This document shows, one piece after another, positions 8,322-16,497 of a stretch of DNA of 64,000 nt (position 1 is its first letter; every line of letters begins with the position of its first letter). A model generated the notes under the pieces. It ran no database searches, was not told the origin of the DNA, and saw only the letters and a program-made list of their open reading frames with translations. Origin of the DNA: Crystallibacter permensis (GTDB lineage: Bacteria; Actinomycetota; Actinomycetes; Actinomycetales; Micrococcaceae). The position numbers were made by a program, and so were the translations under genes. The DNA lies in NCBI RefSeq assembly GCF_025960875.1, contig NZ_JAODLR010000019.1, forward strand, positions 1-64,000, written 5' to 3'.

Positions 8322-9274
8322 CGTTTTCTGGCCTTCGGGTCCAGGGCATCCCGCAGAGCGTCCCCAAGCATGATGAAGCTCAGGACGGTCACGGAGAGTG
8401 CGGCGGCGGGCCACAGCAGGGTGGAGGGATTCGAGCGTAGGGAAATCTGAGCCGAGGAGATGTCATTACCCCAGCTCATCACGTCCGGCGGCAGCCCGAT
8501 ACCGAGGAAGGACAGCGTTGCCTCGGCGACGATGAAGATGCCGAGGTTAACGGTGGCCACAACGATGACCGGCGCCAGCGAGTTCGGAATGACATGGCGC
8601 ACCAGCGCGGCCGGCCGGGACACGCCCAATGATCTGGCCGCGGTCACGAAGTCCGCGTTTCGCACGGAAAGGACCGCGCCGCGGGTGATCCGGGCAACCT
8701 GGGGCCACCCGAACACCGTCAGCGTGATGACCACTGTCCAGACGTTGCGGTTTTCCCGGAAGAATGGCAGCTGCATGATGATGATGGCGCCAAGAATCAG
8801 CGGCAGGGCGAAGAATACGTCGCCCAGACGCGCAATCACCGCGTCGAGCCAGCCGCCGTAGAAGCCCGCGATCGCACCAAGGGTTCCACCGATGATCAGT
8901 GTCCCCAAGGTGGCGAAGATGCCCACTGTGAGGGACGCCTGCGTACCGTAGATGATCCGGGAAAAAACGTCACAGCCCTGCAGTGTGAAACCCAGCGGGT
9001 GCCCGGGTGCCGGATCGCCGTCGGAATTCGCCAGCAGGCAGTTCTGGTTGGGCGGCGTCTGGGTGAAGACGCCCGGGAAGAGGGCCACGAAGACGATCAG
9101 GACAATCAAAAGGGTGGAAATGATGAACAGGGGTTGCTTGCGTAGATTCCGCCAGGCCTCCGCCCAGAGGCTCAGCGGCTGTACGTCTTCCGCCAGGTTG
9201 TCCGTGGCCTGGAGCGGAGTCTCATCCAGCGGAGCGACGTAGTGTTCGATCTTTTCAGTGGGTTTCTCAGGCAT
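8318..9274 (-). CDS. Peptide-type ABC transporter permease (DppC-like)
   Basis: Inner-membrane permease of 318 residues. A cytoplasmic N-terminal tail of about 45 residues is followed by a first helix (LFIISTLLIVLIVFVALFPG), a periplasmic-side loop, and the BPD_transp_1 core with the EAA loop AARSLGVSRPAALVRHVIPNSLAP. The start MPEKPTEK at 9274 overlaps the DppB-like stop by 8 bp. The gene end overlaps the ATPase start by 4 bp. The order SBP, B, C, DF is the usual Dpp/Opp order. Confidence 0.9.
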   Translation of the reverse strand: MPEKPTEKIEHYVAPLDETPLQATDNLAEDVQPLSLWAEAWRNLRKQPLFIISTLLIVLIVFVALFPGVFTQTPPNQNCLLANSDGDPAPGHPLGFTLQGCDVFSRIIYGTQASLTVGIFATLGTLIIGGTLGAIAGFYGGWLDAVIARLGDVFFALPLILGAIIIMQLPFFRENRNVWTVVITLTVFGWPQVARITRGAVLSVRNADFVTAARSLGVSRPAALVRHVIPNSLAPVIVVATVNLGIFIVAEATLSFLGIGLPPDVMSWGNDISSAQISLRSNPSTLLWPAAALSVTVLSFIMLGDALRDALDPKARKR

Positions 9275-10193
9275 AACGAATCCTCGGATCAAGCCAGGCG
9301 TACAGAACATCGACCAACAGATTGGCCAGGATGTAAACCATCACCAGCACGCTGACAATGGAGACAATCGTCGGCCCTTCGCCCCGGAGCACGGACTGGT
9401 AGAGCCGCTGGCCGACACCGGGCACATTGAAAATGCCTTCCGTCACGATCGCGCCACCCATGAGGGCGCCCAGATCCGCTCCAAGGAAGGTGACCACGGG
9501 AATCATCGAGTTCCGCAGGATATGTACGACGACGACGCGCTGCCGGCTCAGGCCCTTGGCCGTCGCGGTGCGCACGTAGTCGGCATGCATGTTTTCGATA
9601 ATCGACGTACGCGTTAGGCGCAGCACATAGGCAAAGGACACCAGTCCGAGCACGATCGCCGGAAGGATCAGGTCAAGCCAACCGGCATCGCCACCGACCG
9701 TGGGCTTCGCCCAGCCGAGTTTCACGCCGACAACAAACTGCATCACAAAGCCCAGCACGAAGATGGGGATGGCGATGACGATCAACGAGGCTACCAGGAC
9801 GGTGCCGTCGAACATTTTGCCCTTCCGCAGGCCGGCGATGACACCGAAGATGATGCCGAATACGGCCTCGAAGACCAGGGCCAGGATCGCCAGCCGGATC
9901 GTTACGGGGAAAATCTGGACCAGCACCTCGGCGACGGGCCTGCCGGAAAAATCATTGCCCAGGTTAAAGGTGACCAGGTTCTTCAGGTAGAGGAAATACT
10001 GCACCAGAAACGGCTCGTCCAGGTTGTATTGCTCTCTGAGCTGTGCGGCGACAGCTTCATTGACCGGACGGTCGCCGAACAGCGCCTGGATGGGGTCGCC
10101 TGGCAGCGAAAATACCAGGAAATATACGAGGAAGGTTGCCCCGAAGAAGACGGGGATCATTTGGAGGAACCGCCGGATGATGTACCACGTCAT
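9267..10193 (-). CDS. Peptide-type ABC transporter permease (DppB-like)
   Basis: Inner-membrane permease of 308 residues, the normal size for DppB. It starts with the signature MTWYIIRRFLQMIPVFFGATFLVY. The motif LPGDPIQALFGDRP follows the first helix, and the EAA loop (YVRTATAKGLSRQRVVVVHILRNSMIPV) is near residue 215. It forms a heterodimer with the DppC-like product. A strong hairpin separates it from the binding-protein gene upstream, which may lower permease expression relative to the lipoprotein. Confidence 0.9.
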   Translation of the reverse strand: MTWYIIRRFLQMIPVFFGATFLVYFLVFSLPGDPIQALFGDRPVNEAVAAQLREQYNLDEPFLVQYFLYLKNLVTFNLGNDFSGRPVAEVLVQIFPVTIRLAILALVFEAVFGIIFGVIAGLRKGKMFDGTVLVASLIVIAIPIFVLGFVMQFVVGVKLGWAKPTVGGDAGWLDLILPAIVLGLVSFAYVLRLTRTSIIENMHADYVRTATAKGLSRQRVVVVHILRNSMIPVVTFLGADLGALMGGAIVTEGIFNVPGVGQRLYQSVLRGEGPTIVSIVSVLVMVYILANLLVDVLYAWLDPRIRYA

Positions 10194-10269
10194 TGTGTAG
10201 CTTCTTCCGACGGGACCAGCAGGAGACTAGTCATTCACATGCCTGTTCTTTGCGAGTCCGGCACAGCAC

Positions 10270-10298
10270 GGGGGCCGGCCAAAGGATGGCCGGCCCCC
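10270..10298 (-). terminator. Hairpin between binding protein and permease genes
   Basis: An 11-bp perfect stem (GGGGGCCGGCC at 10270-10280, GGCCGGCCCCC at 10288-10298) with a 7-nt loop lies 21 bp after the lipoprotein stop and 77 bp before the DppB-like start. It probably acts as a partial terminator or RNA-stabilising end, so the binding protein is made in excess. Confidence 0.7.
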
Positions 10299-10318
10299 GA
10301 GCAGCCGTTAGATGGTTC

Positions 10319-11950
10319 TTACTTGCCGGTGATGTTGTGGTAGATCGGAACACCGTTCCAGGCGGTGTCGACGTTCTCGACGTTCTCGCTCCAACCCACC
10401 TGCCGCACCTGGTACCAGAGCGGGATCGCCGGCAGGTCCTGGAGCAGAATCTCCTGCGCCTCGTTGAAGATAGCGTTGCCTTCTTCGGGAGTTTCGGCGT
10501 TCAGACCCTCGTTGAGCTTCTTATCGAAAGCTTCGCTGGAATACTCGCCGTCGTTGGAACCAGCACCCGTGCCGAACAGCGGGCCGAGGAAGTTGTACAG
10601 GGACGGGTAGTCCGCCTGCCAGCCGGTGCGGAACGCTCCGGTCATGTCCTTGGCCGTGATCTTGGTGCGGACTTCGGCGAAGGTTGCGTACGGTTCAAAC
10701 TGCGCGTCGATGCCCAGGTCGTTCTTCAGGCCGTTGACGACGGCTTCGATCCATTCCTTGTGGCCGCCGTCGGCATTCGAAGCGATGGTGAAAGTCCGGT
10801 CGCCCCAGGGGTCGATTTCCTCAGCCTGTTCCCAGAGCTTCTTAGCCTCTTCGGGGTTGTATTCAAGCACTTCGCTGCCCGGGATGCTCTCGTCGTATCC
10901 GTCGAGTACTGGCGCCGTGAATTCCTTGGCTGGCTGGCGTCCGCCGGAGAAAATGACCTCGGTAATTTCGTCACGGTTAATGGCCATCGAGATGGCCTTG
11001 CGGCGCAGTTCGCCGGCCTCGCCGGTCCACTCATCGAGGTACTGCGGAATGGTGATGGTCTGGTTGCCGGCGTAGGCCTTCTCCAGCCAACGGCCCTCTC
11101 CGAGGTCCGTCTTGAAGTTCGCCAGCGAGCTCGGCGGGATCGTATCGAGCAGATCGAGGTTGTTCGCCAACAGATCCTGGTAGGCGGCTTCGAAGCCGGA
11201 GTAGAACTTGAAGGTGATGCCCCCGTTCTTCGGCGTTCGGGTGCCTTGATAGTCAGGATTGGGCGTCAGTGCGATCTGAACGTCGTGCTGCCAGGCGCCC
11301 TCGTCTGCCAGCATGTAGGGGCCGTTGCCCACGGGGTTGTTGCCAAAGGCTTCCATGTCTTCGAAGGCAACTTCGGGAAGCGGCGAGAAGGCCGTGTAGC
11401 CAAGCCGTAGCGGCCAGTCGGATTCCGGCTGGGCAAGTTCAGCAGTGAACGTCAGGTCGTCGACGACCTTCAGACCGGACATCTCGTTCTTAGTGCTGCC
11501 TTCGGCGCTGACTTCGTCGTACCCGGCGATGCTCTCGAAGAAGTACTGGCCTAGCTGTGCGTTCTCGGCCGCGGCGCCGTAGTTCCAGGCATCCACGAAG
11601 GAGTTGGCAGTAACGGGCTCGCCGTTCGTGAAAGTCTGGTCGGCCTTGAGCTTGATCGTGTAGTTCTGTGAATCCTCGGTCTCGATGGACTCCGCCATCT
11701 CGTTGACCGGTTTGCCCTCGGCGTCGTAACTGATCAGCCCCTCGAAGAGGAGGTCCACCACACGGCCGCCGCCGACCTCGTTCGTGTTGGTGGGGATCAA
11801 CGGGTTCTGTGGCTCCGTACTGTTGGCGGTGATAACTGCAGCAGCGTTGCCTTCTCCGCCTTCGGTGCCACCTCCCCCGCCGCATGCACTCAGGGCCAAA
11901 GCCGCAGCTGCGGCCAGGCCGATCAGTTTCGATGTTCGCGCGAAACGCAT
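10319..11950 (-). CDS. Solute-binding lipoprotein, family 5 (DppA/OppA-like)
   Basis: Extracytoplasmic substrate-capturing lipoprotein of 543 residues. The lipoprotein signal has MRFARTSK, a hydrophobic core and the lipobox LSAC with the modified Cys near residue 23, followed by a Gly-rich linker. The mature part is the SBP_bac_5 fold: EPQNPLIP near the start, then YTIKLKADQTFTNGEPVTA and NNPVGNGPYM. AGAGGAA precedes the ATG at 11950 at good spacing; the 52-residue upstream extension of the frame is not coding-like. The signal peptide is nearly the same as that of the second lipoprotein at 18-20 kb, which suggests duplication. The ligand is unknown. Confidence 0.92.
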   Translation of the reverse strand: MRFARTSKLIGLAAAAALALSACGGGGGTEGGEGNAAAVITANSTEPQNPLIPTNTNEVGGGRVVDLLFEGLISYDAEGKPVNEMAESIETEDSQNYTIKLKADQTFTNGEPVTANSFVDAWNYGAAAENAQLGQYFFESIAGYDEVSAEGSTKNEMSGLKVVDDLTFTAELAQPESDWPLRLGYTAFSPLPEVAFEDMEAFGNNPVGNGPYMLADEGAWQHDVQIALTPNPDYQGTRTPKNGGITFKFYSGFEAAYQDLLANNLDLLDTIPPSSLANFKTDLGEGRWLEKAYAGNQTITIPQYLDEWTGEAGELRRKAISMAINRDEITEVIFSGGRQPAKEFTAPVLDGYDESIPGSEVLEYNPEEAKKLWEQAEEIDPWGDRTFTIASNADGGHKEWIEAVVNGLKNDLGIDAQFEPYATFAEVRTKITAKDMTGAFRTGWQADYPSLYNFLGPLFGTGAGSNDGEYSSEAFDKKLNEGLNAETPEEGNAIFNEAQEILLQDLPAIPLWYQVRQVGWSENVENVDTAWNGVPIYHNITGK

Positions 11951-11974
11951 GTCGATTCCTCTTTGCAGTCGGAA

Positions 11975-12000
11975 TGCCCGGCATCGGTTTGCGCCGGGCA
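11975..12000 (-). other. Hairpin in the 5' leader of the first binding-protein mRNA
   Basis: TGCCCGGC (11975-11982) pairs with GCCGGGCA (11993-12000), giving an 8-bp stem and 10-nt loop 25 nt before the start codon. It is inside the transcript predicted from the promoter at 12078-12106 and could influence mRNA stability or translation. Confidence 0.35.
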
Positions 12001-12077
12001 AGCCAGTGCGAACTTGAATCTGAGTCCGCCCCGACTCTTGGTCGTGATCAGGATATTCCCGACGTGTGACCTCGGTA

Positions 12078-12106
12078 ACAGTATTGGGTTTTCGATTGGG
12101 TTGCAA
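12078..12106 (-). promoter_or_regulatory. Sigma-70-type promoter for the first peptide ABC operon
   Basis: On the minus strand TTGCAA (12101-12106) and TACTGT (12078-12083) are separated by exactly 17 bp. The predicted leader to the ATG at 11950 is about 120 nt. The rest of 11951-12258 holds no gene that I can see. Confidence 0.5.
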
Positions 12107-12258
12107 TTTGCCCCGGAGAGGCGGCCGGCAAGCCCGTTCAGCGCCATTCTCCCGCGTCAGTACGGGAAAGTGGCGGCATAAGCCAAAATCAGGATGTAAC
12201 GTTTTTGCATCGGAAGGCCGAGCGAGTCCCCGGGCGTGTCATGCCCGTGTTAATGCTG

Positions 12259-12795
12259 CTAGGAGATTTGGCTTAGCGTGGCCTTCCAGAAGGACTTCCA
12301 ATGATCCAACTGCTCCGGCGTTTCCAACTTCTCGTGCTGCAGGGATAGCGCTGACTTGCCCGGGGCCTTTTCATAGATGTTGACGTTCACCCGTGAACCG
12401 TCGGCCAGGCCACAGCGCCAGTAGCGCCATTTAGAGGTTTCACTGAGTTCCGGACCTCTGCTGATACCGACTCCGGAAAAATCCTGAGCGGCCCCGATCA
12501 GGGCGACCCACTTTTCCCTGACCTCGTCCATGGTGCCGGACACTGTCTTGCTCGTAGAAGTCTGGAACCTGCCATCACAGTCCTGCCCCGGCACGCGCCG
12601 CCCGATCAACTGTTCGAAAGCGACTGTGGCCGATTGAGCCCACCAGTCCGTGGCCAGACCGGCATCCTGCAGGGCTTGGGCGATCTCCTTATGGCTCTTC
12701 TCTTTAGCATCGATGGAGGCCAGAAACTCCTCGACTTCAGTCCATGACCTGCCGATGCCGCGTTCGATCGCCTCAATGTTCATGGTGCGGATCAT
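12259..12795 (-). CDS. DUF4287-like and SRPBCC-like protein
   Basis: A cytoplasmic protein of 178 residues. The N-terminal 65 residues (RSWTEVEEFLAS, SHKEIAQALQDAG, TDWWAQSATVAFEQLIGRRVPGQ) match the pattern I know for DUF4287. The C-terminal part, with NVNIYEKAPGKSALSLQHEKL and DHWKSFWKATLSQI, looks like an AHSA1/SRPBCC domain that often follows DUF4287. The start at 12795 has AAGGAG 6 nt upstream. It sits alone between the two peptide ABC operons, with a terminator of the second operon just upstream. Function is not known. Confidence 0.75.
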   Translation of the reverse strand: MIRTMNIEAIERGIGRSWTEVEEFLASIDAKEKSHKEIAQALQDAGLATDWWAQSATVAFEQLIGRRVPGQDCDGRFQTSTSKTVSGTMDEVREKWVALIGAAQDFSGVGISRGPELSETSKWRYWRCGLADGSRVNVNIYEKAPGKSALSLQHEKLETPEQLDHWKSFWKATLSQIS

Positions 12796-12833
12796 CGATT
12801 ACTCCTTCGTTTCAGCCACGTAGCGAAAGACCA

Positions 12834-12873
12834 CCGGGGTCCGGGCAATATCCTTTCACGGACCGGACCCCGG
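12834..12873 (-). terminator. Terminator after the second peptide ABC operon
   Basis: CCGGGGTCCG (12834-12843) pairs with CGGACCCCGG (12864-12873) across a 20-nt loop, 28 bp after the second double-ATPase stop. Confidence 0.6.
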
Positions 12874-12901
12874 AGCTATGGATGGTGGAGAGGGCAAGGG
12901 A

Positions 12902-14728
12902 CTAATCAGCCGCGGCCAGGAGTTGTGCACGCAACTCCCTGCGCTCACGCTGCTTGTCGGGATCCGGCAGCGGTACCGCTGCCAGCAGACGCTGCGTATA
13001 CAGCTCCTGCGGATGGCGGAGTATCTGGTCGCGCGTGCCCTGCTCCACGATGCTGCCGTGCCGCATAACGCAGATCCGGTCAGCCAGGACATCGATGACT
13101 GCAAGGTCGTGGGTGACGAAGAGGCAGGCGAAACCAAGTTCACGCTGCAGATTCTGGAAAAGTTCCAGGACGGTCGCTTGGACGGAGACGTCCAGCGCCG
13201 AGGTCGGCTCGTCCGCAACCATCAGCTTCGGTTCCAAAGACAGGGCCCGGGCAATTCCCACACGCTGCTTCTGCCCACCGGAGAGCTCGTGTGGATAACG
13301 GTTCCGGTAGCCGCGGGGCAGCTCGACCTGATCGAGCAGCGTCTCGATGTTCCGCTGCAGGGCCGCACCTTTGGCGACACCGGCAAGGAACATGGGCTCG
13401 CCAATACTTTCTCCAATAGGGAGCCTCGGATTCAGCGACGAAGAAGGATCCTGGAAGACCATGCCGACTTGACGCCGGAGTGCGTGCAATTGCTTTCGGC
13501 TGGCTCCCGCTATCTCCCGACCGACAACCTTCAGGGAGCCTTCGGCCACCGGCAGAAGGCCGACGGCGGCACGGCCGATAGTGGTTTTACCGGATCCCGA
13601 TTCTCCGACAAGGCCTACGACCTGGCCTGGATAAATGGCGAGGTTGGCTCCCTCCACCGCCCGGAATGCCGGTACTCTGCCCTGCTTCGGGTATTCGATG
13701 GCAACATTGGTCAGTTTCAGGACCGGATCGCCATGTTCTCTCTCTCGGGCACCCATGCCCAGTGCCGCCTCGTTGGCAGCTTCCCTAAGCTTTAGCTCCG
13801 TCTCATCAACCTCGCGGAGGCTAATTCCCGTTGCTGCAGCGAGGGCGGCGGTGACATCGATGTCGTCGTTGCCAGTATGATGGCCTCCCAGGTGTGGCAC
13901 GGCAGCCAGCAGTTGCTGCGTGTACTCATGCTGTGGGTCGTTGAAGATCTCCTGCGCCGTTCCCGTTTCGACGATCCGGCCACGCCGCATCACGGCGATA
14001 CGATCCGCCAGATCGGCGACCACACCCATGTCGTGGGTGATCAGAACGATGGCGCTGTCCAGCTTGTTGCGTAAATTGCGCATCAGGTCCAGGATCTCCG
14101 CTTGGACCGTCACGTCGAGAGCGGTGGTCGGTTCGTCGGCGATCAGCAGCTTCGGATCGCATGACAGCGACTGCGCGATCATGGCGCGCTGCCGTTGTCC
14201 ACCGGACAACTGATGGGGATAGGATCTGAATGCTTTCTCCGGATCGGGCAGCTCGACCAGCTCAAGCAAGCGCATGGCACGGTCTTTGGCTTCGTCAGGA
14301 GAAATGGCATTGTGCAGGCGCAACGTCTCCACAATCTGAAAGCCGATGGTGTACACCGGGTTCATCGCCGTCATCGGTTCCTGGAAAATAACGGCCACGT
14401 CATTGCCGCGAAGCTGGCGTAGCTTGTTGGGGTTGAGTCCCAGAATCTCCCGGCCGTTGAGCTTCACGCTGCCGCGCACGCGGCTGTTGGCCGGCAGCAA
14501 TCCCAGAAGCGCCATGGAGCTGGCGCTTTTGCCCGAGCCGGACTCACCAACAATGGCCAGCACCTCGCCTGCCGAGACCTTGTAGTTCAGATCGATGGCG
14601 GCCGGCACCCACTCCTTCTCAACACCAAAATCGACGCTCAGATTTGAAACCTCCAGCACCGGCGGTTCTGCGCCGCCAGCGGGGGCTCCGGTATAGACGG
14701 GGATGGCAGGATCGATCATTTCAGTCAT
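12902..14728 (-). CDS. Peptide-type ABC transporter, fused double ATPase (second system)
   Basis: A 608-residue double ATPase for the second Opp/Dpp-like importer. The first module has Walker A GESGSGKSASSM, signature LSGGQRQRAMIA and Walker B LLIADEPTTALD. The second, after about residue 330, has GESGSGKTTIGRA, LSGGQKQRVGIA and LMVADEPTSALD. A linker of about 60 residues joins them. GGAAGGAC lies about 9 nt before the ATG. It is separated from its permeases by a gene on the opposite strand (14808-15431), so it needs its own promoter in the 79-bp divergent gap. It is paralogous to the ATPase at 6630-8321 but clearly diverged from it. Confidence 0.9.
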   Translation of the reverse strand: MTEMIDPAIPVYTGAPAGGAEPPVLEVSNLSVDFGVEKEWVPAAIDLNYKVSAGEVLAIVGESGSGKSASSMALLGLLPANSRVRGSVKLNGREILGLNPNKLRQLRGNDVAVIFQEPMTAMNPVYTIGFQIVETLRLHNAISPDEAKDRAMRLLELVELPDPEKAFRSYPHQLSGGQRQRAMIAQSLSCDPKLLIADEPTTALDVTVQAEILDLMRNLRNKLDSAIVLITHDMGVVADLADRIAVMRRGRIVETGTAQEIFNDPQHEYTQQLLAAVPHLGGHHTGNDDIDVTAALAAATGISLREVDETELKLREAANEAALGMGAREREHGDPVLKLTNVAIEYPKQGRVPAFRAVEGANLAIYPGQVVGLVGESGSGKTTIGRAAVGLLPVAEGSLKVVGREIAGASRKQLHALRRQVGMVFQDPSSSLNPRLPIGESIGEPMFLAGVAKGAALQRNIETLLDQVELPRGYRNRYPHELSGGQKQRVGIARALSLEPKLMVADEPTSALDVSVQATVLELFQNLQRELGFACLFVTHDLAVIDVLADRICVMRHGSIVEQGTRDQILRHPQELYTQRLLAAVPLPDPDKQRERRELRAQLLAAAD

Positions 14729-14807
14729 TGCGGGTTTGTCCTTCCAACTGCTCCCAGCCGGCTTGTTCCATTAGTGATGTGGCGCATGCCCCTGACACGA
14801 TGGAAGC

Positions 14808-15431
14808 ATGTCCAGTCATGACACCGACGCTCCTGTTGTTTTCCGGCCGAGAAGTGCCGCTTGGTTGACGGGTGTTGTCTGGCTCGTTGTGTTGTTCAGC
14901 GTGCTTTCCACGGCCGTGACGCATGGATTCCCGGCTCTCGTGCAGGTTGTGCCTTTGGTAGCCCTTGGGTACCTGGCGTGGTGGCTGGCCTGGTACCCCG
15001 CCGTCGTTGTTTCCAGGGACGGGGTGGCGCTGCGCAATCCTCTGCTGACGGTACAGGTCCCGTGGAATGCCCTGATCATGGTTGATACGAAATACGCGCT
15101 GACATTGGTGACCCCAAAGGGAAAGTTCGCCGCATGGGCGGCGCCGGCGCCTGGCATCTTCGGTGTCCAGCGGGCACAGCCGGGGCATGTCCGCGGGCTG
15201 CCTGAGGTGACCTATGGGCCGGGCGAGTCCGTGCGTCCCGGCGACCTGTCCAATTCCGACTCGGGTGCCGCGGCCTTCCATGTCCGCTCCCGCTGGGCCG
15301 ACCTGATCGCTTCCGGCGCCGTGGCTACTGGCGAGGCGGACACGGCTGCCGTCACGAAAAGGCCGAACTGGCCGGTTCTTGTTGCGGCAGCAGCCCTGGT
15401 TGTAGCCAGCCTGCTGTCGTTGACCGGCTGA
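14808..15431 (+). CDS. PH-domain membrane protein
   Basis: A 207-residue protein with two N-terminal membrane segments (about 20-38 and 43-62). A bacterial PH-type domain (bPH6 pattern: YPAVVVSRDGVALRNPLLTVQVPWNALIMVDTKYALTLVTPKGKFAAWAAPAPG) follows, then a low-complexity stretch and a last hydrophobic segment at about 188-204. It is on the plus strand inside an operon of minus-strand transporter genes. The start MSSHDTDAP is 6 nt after CACGAT, a weak -10-like sequence. A role linked to the transporter is not supported by anything except position. Confidence 0.7.
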   Translation: MSSHDTDAPVVFRPRSAAWLTGVVWLVVLFSVLSTAVTHGFPALVQVVPLVALGYLAWWLAWYPAVVVSRDGVALRNPLLTVQVPWNALIMVDTKYALTLVTPKGKFAAWAAPAPGIFGVQRAQPGHVRGLPEVTYGPGESVRPGDLSNSDSGAAAFHVRSRWADLIASGAVATGEADTAAVTKRPNWPVLVAAAALVVASLLSLTG

Positions 15432-15442
15432 CCACCGTGCAT

Positions 15443-15475
15443 GAAGAAGATCTTCAGCCATCTGAAGCCTTCTTC
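15443..15475. terminator. Bidirectional terminator between convergent genes
   Basis: Nested inverted repeats lie between the PH-domain gene and the OppC-like gene: CTTCAG (15452-15457) with CTGAAG (15462-15467), and outer GAAGAAG with CTTCTTC (15469-15475). Part of it lies in the last codons of the OppC-like gene. Confidence 0.5.
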
Positions 15476-16497
15476 GTCCGGGAGTCCGCGGCGCGCTGAC
15501 CACCATCCGGTGCGGCCGCCGCACCGGCTTTCCTGACATTGAACTTCTTCTGCCGCGGGTCGAAAGCGTCGCGCAGTCCATCCCCGATGAAGTTGATGCA
15601 CAAGCAGATGGCAACAATGAAAAGTCCGGGCCACCAGAAGAGCCATGGGCGGGTCGAAAACGCTTCCTGATTCTGGCTGATCAGCGAGCCCAGCGAAACA
15701 TCGGGTGCCTTCACACCCATGCCAATGTAGGACAGGCTGGTTTCCAGCAGAATCGCAGCGGACATGCTCAGCGTCACGCTGACAATGATGACGCCCACGG
15801 CGTTGGGCAGAATGTGCTTAAAGATGATCCGGGCGTTCGAGGCACCGGCGATACGTGCCGCATCCACGAATTCGCGTTCCCGCAGGGACAGGAATTCCGC
15901 CCGCACCAGCCGGGCGAGACCGGTCCAGGCGACAAGTCCGACGAACAGGCCCAAGAAATAGGGCTGGATTCCCGCTGGAATCCAACGCGCAGCAAGCTGC
16001 CCGAGAACGGCCGCCAGAATGATCAGTGGAATCACGATGACGACATCCGTGAGGCGCATGAGCACCGCCTCGATCCTGCCGCGGAAGAAACCAGAGACAG
16101 CTCCAACCACGACGCCGATGGCGCCACCGACGATGCCGATAATGAACATGACGGCTACCGAAATCTGCACGCCTCGCATCGTCTGGGCGAACGTATCCCT
16201 GCCCAGCCGATCTTGGCCGAACGGGTGGTCTCCCAAGCTGAACGGGAAAAGCTGCAGTGTAGGCTCTCCGCCATTGGCCAGATCGTTGACCTCGTTATAG
16301 GTGTATTTCCACCAGCCCGGCAAGCCGAAGAAACCGCCCGCGGAATAAGCCAGAACGAGAATGAGCAAGAACAGCGCCAGGCTGATCAGTGCGGCGGTGT
16401 TGCCCATGAACCTCTTGCGGACAATCTGCCCTTGGCTTAGTCCTGCTTTTTCTTCCGGCACCGCAGGTTTAGTTGAAATAGTACTCGTGGTGGTCAT
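15454..16497 (-). CDS. Peptide-type ABC transporter permease (OppC-like)
   Basis: Inner-membrane permease of 347 residues. A cytoplasmic tail of about 35 residues precedes the first helix (ALISLALFLLILVLAYSAGG). The OppC_N domain and the BPD_transp_1 core follow, with the EAA loop DAARIAGASNARIIFKHILPN near residue 220. The start overlaps the OppB-like stop as ATGA. A Lys/Arg-rich and Ala-rich C-terminal tail (DPRQKKFNVRKAG onward) is longer than usual. It pairs with the permease at 16494-18035. Confidence 0.9.
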   Translation of the reverse strand: MTTTSTISTKPAVPEEKAGLSQGQIVRKRFMGNTAALISLALFLLILVLAYSAGGFFGLPGWWKYTYNEVNDLANGGEPTLQLFPFSLGDHPFGQDRLGRDTFAQTMRGVQISVAVMFIIGIVGGAIGVVVGAVSGFFRGRIEAVLMRLTDVVIVIPLIILAAVLGQLAARWIPAGIQPYFLGLFVGLVAWTGLARLVRAEFLSLREREFVDAARIAGASNARIIFKHILPNAVGVIIVSVTLSMSAAILLETSLSYIGMGVKAPDVSLGSLISQNQEAFSTRPWLFWWPGLFIVAICLCINFIGDGLRDAFDPRQKKFNVRKAGAAAAPDGGQRAADSRTKKASDG